Positions 1-8,461 of a stretch of DNA of 64,000 bases are shown here, piece by piece. The notes below the pieces were generated by a model that did no database searches, was not told the DNA's origin, and saw only the letters and a list, made by a program, of their open reading frames with translations. A program made the position numbers and the translations under genes. The stretch comes from Paenirhizobium selenitireducens ATCC BAA-1503 (GTDB lineage Bacteria; Pseudomonadota; Alphaproteobacteria; Rhizobiales; Rhizobiaceae): NCBI RefSeq assembly GCF_000518785.1, contig NZ_JAEG01000002.1:124001-188000 (forward strand), written 5' to 3'. Position 1 is the stretch's first letter; the number at the start of each line of letters is the position of its first letter.

Positions 1-273
1 CGAACCACCCGAATTCAGCAATTCGAGGTAGGTGTCATAGACGGGACTGCCGCCCGAACCGTTCAGGGTGAACGTATAGGTCTGCCCCGCGGTCAGCTGG
101 ATCCGGACCCAGTCATTATCACCGACCGCCGCCAAAGTACCGGTGAAGCTGTCGCCCGCCGCCATGGTATAGCCGGTGCCGGTGCTCGCGGCGGCGTCGG
201 TAGTCTCGGTAAAGCTTGCATTCGTGTTGGCGGACGTTGCCGCGAGCACGGAAGAACTGTCGTTGATGCCCAT
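1..273 (-). CDS. Secreted PPC-domain / serralysin-like protein, N-terminal part only
   Basis: Only the first 91 codons are in the window; the gene runs off the left edge. The start at 273 is preceded by a GAGGAG ribosome binding site. There is no classical signal peptide: the protein opens with a Ser/Thr/Ala-rich stretch, then from about residue 45 a segment (GDSFTGTLAAVGDNDWVRI, then a GQTYTFTL motif) typical of the bacterial pre-peptidase C-terminal (PPC) beta-sandwich. In rhizobia such N-termini are common on type I-secreted metalloproteases (M10 serralysin type) or RTX calcium-binding proteins, but neither a protease domain nor RTX repeats can be seen here. It lies 23 bp downstream of the small exported protein at 297-725 and is probably co-transcribed with it. 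Confidence 0.7.
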   Translation of the reverse strand, partial: MGINDSSSVLAATSANTNASFTETTDAAASTGTGYTMAAGDSFTGTLAAVGDNDWVRIQLTAGQTYTFTLNGSGGSPVYDTYLELLNSGGS

Positions 274-296
274 TGCGGCAAATCTCCTCGCCTAAA

Positions 297-725
297 TCAG
301 GGTTTTGGGAACTGGATTTTCGATGCCATGACAAGACCGCGCGCAAATTCGCGCAGCGACCGCTTGTTCAATTCTGCATCCGAGATTGTCGTGGTGATGA
401 CGGGTCCAAGCACGTAGCCGCCCGGCGAATTCTTCTTGCCGCTCCAGGCGAGCCGCCCGGCGATCGCATACTTGTCGATCTTGAGGATATCGAGCCTGAT
501 GACATTGCCGACAGGCTTTTCCGCGGCGGCGCCCTCGCGCACCATAAGCTGCGGGTATTTCAGCCGCACCTCCTTGGCCACCTCGGCGCAGGCCGCCCTG
601 TAGGCGTCGGCGTTCTTGGCCGTCGCAGGCGTATCGCAATAAAGCACGGGCACGCCGGCAGCGGAAGCACTGCCCGTCCCGACAATCGCCATCACAAAGG
701 GAACCATCCAGGTGAAATATTTCAT
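297..725 (-). CDS. Small exported protein of unknown function
   Basis: 142 residues. The start at 725 gives a clear signal peptide (MKYFTWMVPFVMAIVGTGSA, predicted cut after ASA near residue 22); upstream in-frame starts would bury this signal. The mature part has two cysteines close together (about residues 30 and 46), which could form a disulfide in the periplasm. I do not recognise the family. It precedes the PPC-domain secreted protein by 23 bp in the same direction, so it may be co-expressed with it. Small periplasmic inhibitors sit next to serralysin genes in some bacteria, but the sequence does not visibly match that inhibitor family, so this is only a context hint. Confidence 0.6.
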   Translation of the reverse strand: MKYFTWMVPFVMAIVGTGSASAAGVPVLYCDTPATAKNADAYRAACAEVAKEVRLKYPQLMVREGAAAEKPVGNVIRLDILKIDKYAIAGRLAWSGKKNSPGGYVLGPVITTTISDAELNKRSLREFARGLVMASKIQFPKP

Positions 726-1263
726 AGATTGACCAAGCTCTGGAGAACGCGTTGCGCGCGCGTCGGATATGCGCAAGACTCTATCGGATCGACGCAAATT
801 AGCAATCCGAGAAGCGCGGCGGATCAGACCATGTTTGGGCAAATCCGTCCGCCCTGCCGGAACCGGCCTGCCCCAAAAAACTGTGGCCGAAATCCTTTCA
901 TGAAGGTTAATGCGGTCGGCGAACGAGACCCGCCGAATCCTGCCGCCGGCGGCGGTCCAAGGAAAATCCAAACGATTCCATCGACATGGCTCCTTTCCCC
1001 GTTTTCCACAGGCGGTAACCACAATATCTTGTATTAATAAATTCGTCATAACCCACCCCTTGACGGAATCAGGCCTTTTAAAGTTAATGCATTCTTATGT
1101 TGCGGCGGCGACTGAACCGGACATAACGAGGCCGGTTCGTTCCAGTAAAATCGCGAGGCGTAAGCACGGGTCCGGGCCATGAGGCCTGCCACCCGACCAG
1201 CCTTTCTGCGCGATATTTAACCGCCGAAAACATGATGCGGGGACTGGCGGCAATAAACTGTTA
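726..1263. other. Intergenic region upstream of nrdJ, no gene seen
   Basis: Together with 1264-1430 this is a gap of about 700 bp between divergent genes. Short open frames on both strands lack a good ribosome binding site and any recognisable protein pattern. I looked for a cobalamin riboswitch, as nrdJ needs B12, and found no convincing B12-box core in the right order. A TTGACG hexamer at 1060-1065 is the only promoter-like element I noticed, and it is far from either gene. Confidence 0.5.
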
Positions 1264-1310
1264 ATACTATATTTAGCGTTTGCAGCCAAAATCACCACAA
1301 GATACAGAGT
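1264..1310 (+). promoter_or_regulatory. Tandem NrdR boxes upstream of nrdJ (predicted)
   Basis: Two 16-bp sites resemble the NrdR consensus acaCwAtATaTwGtgt: ATACTATATTTAGCGT at 1264-1279 (13 of 16 positions) and CCACAAGATACAGAGT at 1295-1310 (12 of 16). Their starts are exactly 31 bp apart, the three-helical-turn spacing described for NrdR box pairs. They precede nrdJ by about 120 bp. NrdR is the ATP/dATP-sensing repressor of ribonucleotide reductase genes, so repression of nrdJ when dATP is high is inferred. Confidence 0.6.
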
Positions 1311-1430
1311 GTCCATCTCCGGATGATTCACCTGACTGACGGATGAAAAACTGGCTGCGCGCGTTCAAACCGTGCGGCCGGACGGGGACTTCATGCGCCG
1401 TCGGCGGCGCTTAAATTTCGAGGGACGAAG

Positions 1431-4400
1431 ATGCGCATTGAGAGACGTTTCACCAAGCCGGGCCAATCGCGATATGCGGAAATCGAATTCCGCCAGGCGG
1501 TGAGCGAGATCAAGAATCCCGACGGCTCGATCGTCTTCCGTCTGGCCGACATCGCCGTGCCGGCGCAGTTCTCCCAGGTCGCCACCGACGTTCTGGCACA
1601 GAAGTACTTCCGCAAGGCCGGCGTGCCGAAACTGCTGAAAAAGGTCGAGGAGAACGACGTTCCCTCCTTCCTCTGGCGCTCCGTGCCCGACGCCGAAGCG
1701 CTGAAGGCGCTGCCGGAAAACGAGCGCTTCGGCTCGGAAACCGATGCCCGCCAGGTGTTCGACCGTCTTGCCGGCACCTGGGCCTACTGGGGCTGGAAGG
1801 GCAAGTATTTCACCTCGGAAGAAGACGCCCTCGCCTTCCGCGACGAACTCGCCTACATGCTCGCCACCCAGCGCGTCGCCCCGAACTCGCCGCAGTGGTT
1901 CAACACCGGCCTGCACTGGGCCTATGGCATCGACGGCCCCGGCCAGGGCCATTTCTACATCGATCCGTTCACGGCCAAGCTCGTCAAGTCGAAGTCGGCC
2001 TATGAGCATCCGCAGCCGCATGCCTGCTTCATCCAGTCCGTCGGCGACGACCTCGTCAACGAGGGTGGCATCATGGACCTGTGGGTTCGCGAGGCGCGCC
2101 TGTTCAAATACGGCTCCGGCACCGGCTCCAACTTCTCCTATCTGCGCGGCGAAGGCGAGAAGCTGTCGGGCGGCGGCCGCTCGTCCGGCCTGATGAGCTT
2201 CCTCAAGATCGGCGACCGCGCCGCCGGCGCCATCAAGTCGGGCGGCACGACGCGCCGCGCCGCCAAGATGGTCGTGGTCGACATCGACCATCCGGACATC
2301 GAGGAATACATCAACTGGAAGGTCAAGGAAGAGCAGAAGGTGGCGGCCCTCGTCACCGGTTCCAAGATCGTCGCCCGGCACTTGAAGGCGATCATGAAGG
2401 CCTGCGTCAACTGCTCGGCCGACAATGACGATTGCTTCGACCCGAACAAGAACCCGGCCCTGAAGCGCGAAATCCGCGCCGCCAAGAAGGATCAGGTTCC
2501 GGAAAGCTATGTCAAGCGCGTCATCCAGTTCGCCCAGCAGGGCTACAAGGACATGGAGTTCAAGACCTACGACACGGACTGGGATTCCGAAGCCTATCTG
2601 ACCGTGTCCGGCCAGAACTCCAACAATTCCGTCTCGCTGAAGGACGACTTCCTGCGCGCCGTGGAAGATGACGGCGACTGGAATCTCACCGCCCGCAAGG
2701 ACGGCCGCGTGATGAAGACGCTGAAGGCCCGCGACCTGTGGGACAAGATCTCCTATGCCGCCTGGGCATCGGCCGATCCGGGCCTGCACTTCAACACGAC
2801 GATGAACGACTGGCACACCTGCCCGGCCGCCGGCCCGATCCGCGCGTCCAACCCGTGCTCGGAATACATGTTCCTCGACGACACGGCCTGCAATCTCGCC
2901 TCGCTGAACCTCCTGCAGTTCAAGGACGCCAAGACCAAGAAGATCGACATCGCCGACTACGAACATGCCGTTCGTCTGTGGACCGTCGTCCTGGAAATCT
3001 CCGTCATGATGGCGCAGTTCCCGTCGCGCCAGATTGCCGAACTGTCCTACGAATACCGCACGCTCGGCCTCGGCTATGCCAATATCGGCGGCTTCCTGAT
3101 GTCGTCAGGCATTCCCTATGATTCGGCAGAAGGCCGTGCGCTGTGCGGCGCGCTGACCGCCATCATGACCGGCGTGTCCTATGCGACGTCGGCCGAGATC
3201 GCCTCGGAACTCGGCCCCTTCCCGGGCTATCAGCCGAACCGCGACAACATGCTGCGCGTCATCCGCAACCACCGCCGCGCCGCCCATGGCCTGTCGGATG
3301 GCTATGAAGGCCTGTCGGTCAACCCGGTCCCGCTCTTGCATTCGGAATGCACCGACCCGGCGCTCGTCGCCCATGCCACCGCCGCCTGGGACAAAGCGCT
3401 GGAGCTCGGCGAAAAGCACGGCTACCGCAATGCCCAGGTCTCGGTCATCGCGCCCACCGGCACGATCGGCCTCGTCATGGACTGCGACACCACCGGCATC
3501 GAGCCCGACTTCGCACTGGTCAAGTTCAAGAAGCTCGCCGGCGGCGGCTACTTCAAGATCATCAACGGCGCCGTGCCGGAGGCCCTTCGCACGCTCGGCT
3601 ACACCGAAAGCCAGATCGCCGAGATCGAGGCCTATGCGGTCGGCCACGGCAATATCAACCAGGCACCGGGCGTCAATCCCGGGACGCTGGCCGCCAAGGG
3701 CTTCACCGCCGACAAGATCGAGGCGATCAACGGCGCGACCAAGGCCGCCTTCGACATCAAGTTCGTCTTCAACCAGTGGACGCTCGGCGCCGACTTCCTG
3801 AAGGACACCCTCAAGGTCACCGACGACCAGCTCGCCGACATGAGCTTCAACCTGCTCGAGCATATCGGCTTCTCGAAGAAGGACATCGAGGCCGCCAATA
3901 TCCATGTCTGCGGTGCGATGACGCTCGAAGGCGCGCCCTTCCTCAAGGCCGAGCACCTGCCGGTGTTCGACTGCGCCAATCCGTGCGGCAAGATCGGCAA
4001 GCGTTACCTGTCGGTCGAGTCCCACATCCGCATGATGGCGGCCGCCCAGCCGTTCATCTCAGGCGCGATCTCCAAGACCATCAACATGCCGAACGACGCA
4101 ACCGTCGAGGATTGCGGTGCGGCCTACATGCTGTCGTGGAAGCTGGCGATCAAGGCCAACGCGCTCTATCGCGACGGCTCCAAGCTCTCCCAGCCGCTCA
4201 ACGCCTCGCTGATCGAGGACGAGGAAGACGAGGATGCACTGGACGACCTGATCCAGCAGCCGCTCGCCGCCCAGGCCGTCACCATCACCGAGAAGATCGT
4301 CGAGCGCGTCGTCGAGCGGGTGGTGCGCGAGCGCGAAAAGCTGCCGAACCGCCGCCAGGGCTATACCCAGAAGGCCACCGTCGGCGGCCACAAGGTCTAT

Positions 4401-5222
4401 CTGCGCACCGGCGAATTCGGCGACGGCCGCATCGGCGAGATCTTCATCGACATGCACAAGGAAGGGGCCGCCTTCCGCGCGATGATGAACAATTTCGCCA
4501 TCGCGATCTCGCTCGGCCTGCAGTACGGCGTGCCGCTCGAGGAATATGTGGAGGCCTTCACCTTCACCAAGTTCGAGCCGGCCGGCATGGTGCAGGGCAA
4601 TGACGCGATCAAGAACGCCACGTCGATCCTCGACTACGTGTTCCGCGAACTCGCCGTCTCCTATCTCGGCCGCCACGATCTGGCGCATGTCGACACCTCC
4701 GACTTCTCCAACACCGCGCTCGGCAAGGGGATTTCCGAAGGCAAGACCAACCTGATCTCGACCGGCTGGACCCGCGGCTACAAGCCGACGCTCGTGTCGG
4801 GAAGCAATCTCGACCGCACGCTCGGCGAACCGAAGGGAGCGGCCACCGGCGCGCCGACCAAGGCCTCGTCCGGCGGCAACATTTCCGCCTTCGCCGGCTC
4901 GGCCGCCCGCAAGCTGGAAGTGACGACCGCGATTGCGACCTCGGAAGTGGTCTCGTTCAAGCGCGACTACGAGGAACGCGCGGTGGAAGAGATCGCCGAA
5001 TCCGGCACCGAGGAGGCGACCGCCCTCTTCTCCGACAAGGCCGCCGCCGACGCCGCAGCCGCCAAGGCCGACGCCAAGAAAAAGGAAGCCGACCGCCGCA
5101 TGCGCTCGATAGCCCAGGGCTATACCGGCAACATGTGCTCCGAGTGCCAGAATTTTACGATGGTGCGCAATGGGACCTGCGAGAAGTGCGACACGTGCGG
5201 CGCGACGAGCGGGTGCTCTTGA
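1431..5222 (+). CDS. nrdJ: Vitamin B12-dependent ribonucleotide reductase (class II)
   Basis: 1263 residues, the length of the large alphaproteobacterial NrdJ. It reduces ribonucleotides to deoxyribonucleotides in the cytoplasm, using adenosylcobalamin to generate a thiyl radical. The active-site loop is visible as N474-P-C476-S-E478, where C476 is the radical cysteine and E478 the catalytic acid; C199 in the HACF motif is one of the redox pair. The C-terminus ends in a cysteine-rich tail ([16 protein letters not shown]) that re-reduces the active site or binds zinc. A Lys/Ala/Glu-rich linker precedes the tail. The start at 1431 follows GAGGGACGAAG. Class II enzymes work with or without oxygen. 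Predicted NrdR boxes lie upstream. The next gene starts 13 bp after its stop. Confidence 0.97.
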   Translation: MRIERRFTKPGQSRYAEIEFRQAVSEIKNPDGSIVFRLADIAVPAQFSQVATDVLAQKYFRKAGVPKLLKKVEENDVPSFLWRSVPDAEALKALPENERFGSETDARQVFDRLAGTWAYWGWKGKYFTSEEDALAFRDELAYMLATQRVAPNSPQWFNTGLHWAYGIDGPGQGHFYIDPFTAKLVKSKSAYEHPQPHACFIQSVGDDLVNEGGIMDLWVREARLFKYGSGTGSNFSYLRGEGEKLSGGGRSSGLMSFLKIGDRAAGAIKSGGTTRRAAKMVVVDIDHPDIEEYINWKVKEEQKVAALVTGSKIVARHLKAIMKACVNCSADNDDCFDPNKNPALKREIRAAKKDQVPESYVKRVIQFAQQGYKDMEFKTYDTDWDSEAYLTVSGQNSNNSVSLKDDFLRAVEDDGDWNLTARKDGRVMKTLKARDLWDKISYAAWASADPGLHFNTTMNDWHTCPAAGPIRASNPCSEYMFLDDTACNLASLNLLQFKDAKTKKIDIADYEHAVRLWTVVLEISVMMAQFPSRQIAELSYEYRTLGLGYANIGGFLMSSGIPYDSAEGRALCGALTAIMTGVSYATSAEIASELGPFPGYQPNRDNMLRVIRNHRRAAHGLSDGYEGLSVNPVPLLHSECTDPALVAHATAAWDKALELGEKHGYRNAQVSVIAPTGTIGLVMDCDTTGIEPDFALVKFKKLAGGGYFKIINGAVPEALRTLGYTESQIAEIEAYAVGHGNINQAPGVNPGTLAAKGFTADKIEAINGATKAAFDIKFVFNQWTLGADFLKDTLKVTDDQLADMSFNLLEHIGFSKKDIEAANIHVCGAMTLEGAPFLKAEHLPVFDCANPCGKIGKRYLSVESHIRMMAAAQPFISGAISKTINMPNDATVEDCGAAYMLSWKLAIKANALYRDGSKLSQPLNASLIEDEEDEDALDDLIQQPLAAQAVTITEKIVERVVERVVREREKLPNRRQGYTQKATVGGHKVYLRTGEFGDGRIGEIFIDMHKEGAAFRAMMNNFAIAISLGLQYGVPLEEYVEAFTFTKFEPAGMVQGNDAIKNATSILDYVFRELAVSYLGRHDLAHVDTSDFSNTALGKGISEGKTNLISTGWTRGYKPTLVSGSNLDRTLGEPKGAATGAPTKASSGGNISAFAGSAARKLEVTTAIATSEVVSFKRDYEERAVEEIAESGTEEATALFSDKAAADAAAAKADAKKKEADRRMRSIAQGYTGNMCSECQNFTMVRNGTCEKCDTCGATSGCS

Positions 5223-5235
5223 GCGCGGGTTCTAA

Positions 5236-5964
5236 ATGAGCATCTTTGACGAAAGTTCAGTGGAGGCGAGCCATAACCGGCTCGCCTCTTCTGTTTCTGC
5301 CCAAGTTGAAGCCTTGGCGGCGTCGGTGGACCTAATACGAAAAGCTCTTCTGTATCAGGACATCGGCAGACACGATCCAAAAGATCACGGGGACTATCTC
5401 GCTGTCTCACAACTCGGATTTCGAGCTGTCAACGACGTCGGCGCCGCTATGAAGCTTCTTGACTGCGGATATTTCGTGCAAGCTGCGAGCCTACTGCGCG
5501 ATATAGCCGAGATCGGGATCCTAGCCCTTCATTTCGCAGTATCACCGCGGGATATAACGCTTTGGAGATCGCTGAGCGGCCCAAACCAGTCAAACAAGTT
5601 TGGACCAAAAGTTCTCCGAAAAGGAGATCTGCAGGGCAGCTACAAGCTTGCCTATCTGGACGAAAGATTCAGATTGTTCTCCGACTATGGAACCCATCCA
5701 TCAACGACGTCGATCGTTGCTCATCACGACGGCGCCCAATTTCATATGGGGCCTCATTTCAACGAAGACATCTACCTTAGCACCTATCGCGATCTCGCTG
5801 ATCTTACGTGGCATTTCACCGATGCATGCGGTGACGCATACTGCGCGATTTTCAAGATAACGGTAGCGGACATACTTCCGGCGGAAACGCAACGGTTCAG
5901 GTTAGCTTGGAACGGAATTGCACCAGAGAAGCCGGAAGACACGGAAAGCTCGTTGGATACCTGA
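5236..5964 (+). CDS. Hypothetical protein, unrecognised family, atypical composition
   Basis: 242 residues, starting 13 bp after nrdJ; no strong ribosome binding site, so expression may depend on nrdJ transcription. No signal peptide or membrane segment. The predicted fold is largely helical, with an N-terminal amphipathic stretch, a hydrophobic central helix pair (about residues 60-105, VQAASLLRDIAEIGILALHF) and a His/Asp-rich middle (THPSTTSIVAHHDG, about residues 155-170). This layout recalls DUF5677-type helical accessory proteins, but I cannot assign a family. Base composition is visibly more AT-rich than nrdJ and codon use differs, suggesting recent acquisition. It begins the accessory islet that ends with the BrnT pair. 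Confidence 0.7.
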   Translation: MSIFDESSVEASHNRLASSVSAQVEALAASVDLIRKALLYQDIGRHDPKDHGDYLAVSQLGFRAVNDVGAAMKLLDCGYFVQAASLLRDIAEIGILALHFAVSPRDITLWRSLSGPNQSNKFGPKVLRKGDLQGSYKLAYLDERFRLFSDYGTHPSTTSIVAHHDGAQFHMGPHFNEDIYLSTYRDLADLTWHFTDACGDAYCAIFKITVADILPAETQRFRLAWNGIAPEKPEDTESSLDT

Positions 5965-5986
5965 GTTAAGCCGAAACACGCCGCCC

Positions 5987-6064
5987 CACCTCTCCCCCTG
6001 TGGGAGAGGTTACAAAATCGCGGTCTTAGCGTCAGCTAAGTCGCAGATTTTGTTGGTGAGGGGG
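5987..6064 (+). repeat. Palindromic intergenic repeat, copy A1
   Basis: About 78 bp: a CCTCTCCCC/GGGAGAGG hairpin, then a long stem with outer arms ACAAAATC/GATTTTGT and inner arms CTTAGC/GCTAAG around a 4-nt loop (gtca), ending in GTGAGGGGG. Nearly identical to copy A2 (6696-6774), with the differences confined mainly to the loop. It belongs to the rhizobial short palindromic repeats. Confidence 0.85.
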
Positions 6065-6085
6065 TAGGTCAGTGGGCACCAACGC

Positions 6086-6163
6086 ACCCCCTCACCTGCA
6101 ATTTCTAGCACTTAGCTGACGCTAAGATGCTGAAATTGCTTCCTCTCCCACAAGGGGAGAGGA
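6086..6163 (-). repeat. Palindromic intergenic repeat, copy B1
   Basis: Same architecture as copy A1 but inverted and with a different stem: CCCCCTCAC, outer arms GCAATTTC/GAAATTGC, inner arms CTTAGC/GCTAAG around tgac, then a CCTCTCCC/GGGGAGAGG hairpin. It lies just past the stop of the DUF559 gene. Confidence 0.85.
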
Positions 6164-6176
6164 ACAGGCCACCCGT

Positions 6177-6533
6177 TCACTCCCCGGTATTCCTCAATTC
6201 ACCAAGAATGGCGCGGCACACGGCGTCGGGACTGTCCGTCACCTCGTCGTTCCAGAAACGCAGGATCCGAAAACCTTCGGCGCGAAACGTCGCGTCGCGC
6301 ACGGCATCGGTCGGGCTCTCGGCGTGCTGCCAGCCATCAACCTCGACGATCAGCCGCGCCTCGAAACAGACGAAATCGAGAATATAGCCCTTGAGCGGCA
6401 CCTGGCGGCGGAACTTGAAGCCCTCAAGGCGCCGGTCCTTCAGCATTTGCCACAAGATATCTTCCGGGCGCGTGCCGTCCGCCCGCATGTCGCGGGCCCG
6501 CTTGCGATGAAGCTCCGGCGGACGGTGGCGCAT
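6177..6533 (-). CDS. DUF559 endonuclease-like protein (Vsr/PD-(D/E)XK fold)
   Basis: 118 residues. The family consists of small very-short-patch-repair-like nucleases of unproven function. The PD-(D/E)XK pattern is visible: an N-terminal acidic residue in the PEDILWQML helix, then ILDFVC with the catalytic Asp, then IVEVDGWQH with the E-x-D pair, and a C-terminal strand ILRFWNDEV. Start 6533 follows an AGGGGGATCG ribosome binding site; a longer frame starting at 6611 would begin inside repeat B2 and is rejected. The gene is nested between two directly repeated B elements (6086-6163 and 6597-6673), with A elements outside them, so nuclease and repeats may have moved together. A host role in DNA repair or restriction is equally possible. 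Confidence 0.85.
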   Translation of the reverse strand: MRHRPPELHRKRARDMRADGTRPEDILWQMLKDRRLEGFKFRRQVPLKGYILDFVCFEARLIVEVDGWQHAESPTDAVRDATFRAEGFRILRFWNDEVTDSPDAVCRAILGELRNTGE

Positions 6534-6596
6534 TCGATCCCCCTGTCGCGTAGGAGAATAACACGGGGGCATTTCATGGAGAATGGGACAAACGAT

Positions 6597-6673
6597 CCCC
6601 CTCACCTGCAATTTCTAGCACTTAGCTAAAGCTAAGATGCTGAAATTGCTTCCTCTCCCACAAGGGGAGAGGA
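6597..6673 (-). repeat. Palindromic intergenic repeat, copy B2
   Basis: Near-identical, same-orientation copy of B1 upstream of the DUF559 gene. The loop region reads taaa instead of tgac while the flanking arms GCAATTTC/GAAATTGC and CTTAGC/GCTAAG are kept. Confidence 0.85.
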
Positions 6674-6695
6674 AAAAGCCGCAAGCCTCGACGCT

Positions 6696-6774
6696 CACCT
6701 CTCCCCCTGTGGGAGAGGTTACAAAATCGCGGTCTTAGCGCCCGCTAAGTCGCAGATTTTGTTGGTGAGGGGGG
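6696..6774 (+). repeat. Palindromic intergenic repeat, copy A2
   Basis: Near-identical, same-orientation copy of A1; the loop reads gccc in place of gtca. It closes the A1-B1-DUF559-B2-A2 arrangement. Confidence 0.85.
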
Positions 6775-6908
6775 CGGCAGGCGGGCACAAGAGCGCGACT
6801 ACCTGCAATCATCTCAAATCCTGCCCCCTCAATTGCCGGGGCTTCCCCGCCTTCCGGAACAGCCTCATCATACTTCGGAGTGACACTACTGGAAACCCGT
6901 ACCTACCT

Positions 6909-7187
6909 ATGCTAGATTTCGAGTGGGACGACGACAAGGCGGTGGCCAATCTTGCAAAGCACGGTGTCAGCTTCGCGGATGCCTCGACCGTGTTCGATGA
7001 CCCATTCGCCCTCGACATCGAGGACCGATCGATGGACTACGGGGAAGTCAGGCGCCGTGTTGTCGGCATCGGCCACGGACGGCATCTCACCGTCGCCTAT
7101 ACCGAGCGCGGAGAGACGATCCGGATCATCTCAGCCAGACGGGCGACCCGTGCGGAACGCAGGGAGTATGACAATGCCAGATGGTAA
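6909..7187 (+). CDS. brnT: BrnT family ribonuclease toxin
   Basis: 92 residues from the ATG at 6909. BrnT toxins have a RelE-like fold and cleave RNA, stopping translation until neutralised. The family signature is clear: the FEWDDDKAVANLAKHGVSF opening, an internal strand with VFDDPFALDIED, then VVGIGHGRHLTVAYTERG and the C-terminal IRIISARRATRAERREY helix with its basic catalytic region. Longer in-frame starts upstream run through non-conserved sequence. Its stop overlaps the next gene, the presumed antitoxin, as in typical toxin-antitoxin operons that are autorepressed. The pair sits in an accessory islet beside the DUF559 gene. Confidence 0.9.
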   Translation: MLDFEWDDDKAVANLAKHGVSFADASTVFDDPFALDIEDRSMDYGEVRRRVVGIGHGRHLTVAYTERGETIRIISARRATRAERREYDNARW

Positions 7188-7509
7188 AACCACGCCGTCG
7201 GACTGGTCCCGCCTCGACGCCATGAGCGACGCGGAAGCCGAAGCCAACGCGCTCAGCGACCCCGACAACCCGCCCCTGACGGCGGATCAGCTCCGTGCTG
7301 CGCCGCGCATGCCCCAGATCAAGGTCATCCGCCGGGCCTTGCGTCTGACCCAGGAAGCGTTTTCCACGCGCTACCAGATCCCGCTCGGCACGCTGCGCGA
7401 CTGGGAACAGGGTCGCTCCGAGCCCGATGCCCCTGCCCGCGCCTATCTGAAGGTGATCGCCGTAGACCCGGAAGGGGCTGCAAAGGCACTGGCCAAAGGC
7501 GCCGCCTGA
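7174..7509 (+). CDS. HTH (XRE-type) antitoxin partner of BrnT
   Basis: 111 residues from the ATG at 7174, chosen because AGGGAG lies 7 nt upstream; an ATG at 7168 is too close to it. The N-terminal half (residues 1-45) is acidic and probably wraps the toxin. Residues 50-100 form a helix-turn-helix (LRLTQEAFSTRYQIPLGTLR with a following DWEQGRSEP), the Cro/C1 type that would bind the operon promoter. Classical BrnA antitoxins instead carry a ribbon-helix-helix domain, so this is a variant pairing. The gene overlaps brnT by 14 bp and is followed by a terminator hairpin. Confidence 0.85.
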   Translation: MPDGKTTPSDWSRLDAMSDAEAEANALSDPDNPPLTADQLRAAPRMPQIKVIRRALRLTQEAFSTRYQIPLGTLRDWEQGRSEPDAPARAYLKVIAVDPEGAAKALAKGAA

Positions 7510-7539
7510 ACGCCAACCCCCAGCCAAAAAAACACAAAA

Positions 7540-7559
7540 GGCGCCGGTCACCCGGCGCC
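7540..7559. terminator. Bidirectional terminator between the antitoxin and the outer membrane protein
   Basis: Perfect 8-bp stem GGCGCCGG/CCGGCGCC with a 4-nt loop. On the minus strand it is followed by TTTTGTGTTTTTT, on the plus strand by CTTT, so it should stop both convergent transcripts, more strongly the minus one. Confidence 0.85.
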
Positions 7560-7586
7560 CTTTGCATATCCAAGCCTCTGAAAAGA

Positions 7587-8219
7587 CTAGAACTTGTAGT
7601 TCACGCCGCCCTTGATGACATGGTCGCTGATGTCGGTGTTGGAGGTCGAGACGCCGTTGAAGCTGCGCACGTCGTTGGTGCGGACATAGTTGTATTCGAC
7701 CTTGGCCGAGAGGTTGGCGTTGAGGTTCTGCTCGACGCCGACGCCGAGCAGGTAGCCGGGCTTCCAGCCATCCGGGCCTTCGGCGTTCTTGCCGTCGCGC
7801 AGGCTGGTCATGGCCATGCCGGCGGTGCCGTAGATCAGCGTTTCGCCCATGGCGGCACCGGCCTTGGCCTTGGCGGCCAGGCGGTGACGTTCGACGAGCT
7901 CACCGCCGGGAACGCCGACGCGGGTGTCGCCGAGATGCGAATATTCCAATTCGCCGCCGACGATGGCGCCGCCCATTTCGGTGTTGTAGCCGCCCTGGAT
8001 GCCGCCCATGAATTCCTTGTCGCCGGAAAACGGGTTGATCTTCTCGGACGACATGCCGGCATGGATACCGGCATAGGCACCGGTGAAGCCGGAGGATGTC
8101 GCGGCCGGCTCTTCATAGGAAGGGGCGGGTTCGTTGTAGGTCAGGTCGGCGGCGATGACAGGGGTGGTTGCAATTGCCGCCGTCAGCGCCAGCGCGAAGG
8201 ACTTCACGGTCTTGGTCAT
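7587..8219 (-). CDS. Outer membrane beta-barrel protein (Omp25/RopB-like)
   Basis: 210 residues from the ATG at 8219; a longer frame (8270) adds residues with no signal character. The signal peptide is MTKTVKSFALALTAAIATTP with cleavage near VIA-ADL. The mature chain starts with a Pro/Glu linker (APSYEEPAAT), then about 170 residues of alternating glycine/aromatic strands (FTGAYAGIHAG, GGIQGGYNTEMGGAIVGGEL) and ends in GGVNYKF, the terminal aromatic needed for outer membrane insertion. It fits the eight-stranded OMP_b-brl family abundant in rhizobia. Monocistronic, with a strong terminator downstream. Confidence 0.88.
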   Translation of the reverse strand: MTKTVKSFALALTAAIATTPVIAADLTYNEPAPSYEEPAATSSGFTGAYAGIHAGMSSEKINPFSGDKEFMGGIQGGYNTEMGGAIVGGELEYSHLGDTRVGVPGGELVERHRLAAKAKAGAAMGETLIYGTAGMAMTSLRDGKNAEGPDGWKPGYLLGVGVEQNLNANLSAKVEYNYVRTNDVRSFNGVSTSNTDISDHVIKGGVNYKF

Positions 8220-8461
8220 AGGTTTACTCCATACAGAGCCCGCATCCGAAGGGAGCGGGCGAACACTCAACTACACAAGCCTGCCGCGGCGCGGTCCCTC
8301 TCGCCGGACCATTGCCCCCCGACGATCCCGCGCGACCGGCAGGTTGCTTCTAAATTTCATGAATCAATAAACACATCCTTAACCGACGCGGCGCGTTCTC
8401 AAGATTCGAGCGAGACGTTTTGCCGCAATGCGCCGGCCGGTCGCGCACCGAAGGCCCGCCG

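Noticed and set aside
1095..1331. 78-codon open frame in the nrdJ upstream region
   Set aside because: No ribosome binding site or conserved sequence, and it overlaps the NrdR boxes.
726..1430. Cobalamin riboswitch upstream of nrdJ
   Set aside because: GCCTGCCACC around 1182 looks like part of a B12 box, but the other conserved blocks and their order are absent.
1365..2966. 533-codon open frame antisense to nrdJ
   Set aside because: Shadow of nrdJ with Val/Gly/Arg-rich translation and no motif.
6534..6611. Longer start for the DUF559 protein
   Set aside because: The extra N-terminus begins in repeat B2 and the ATG at 6533 has the ribosome binding site.
5987..6774. CRISPR array
   Set aside because: Repeats are palindromic, of two orientations, with a gene between them and no regular spacers.
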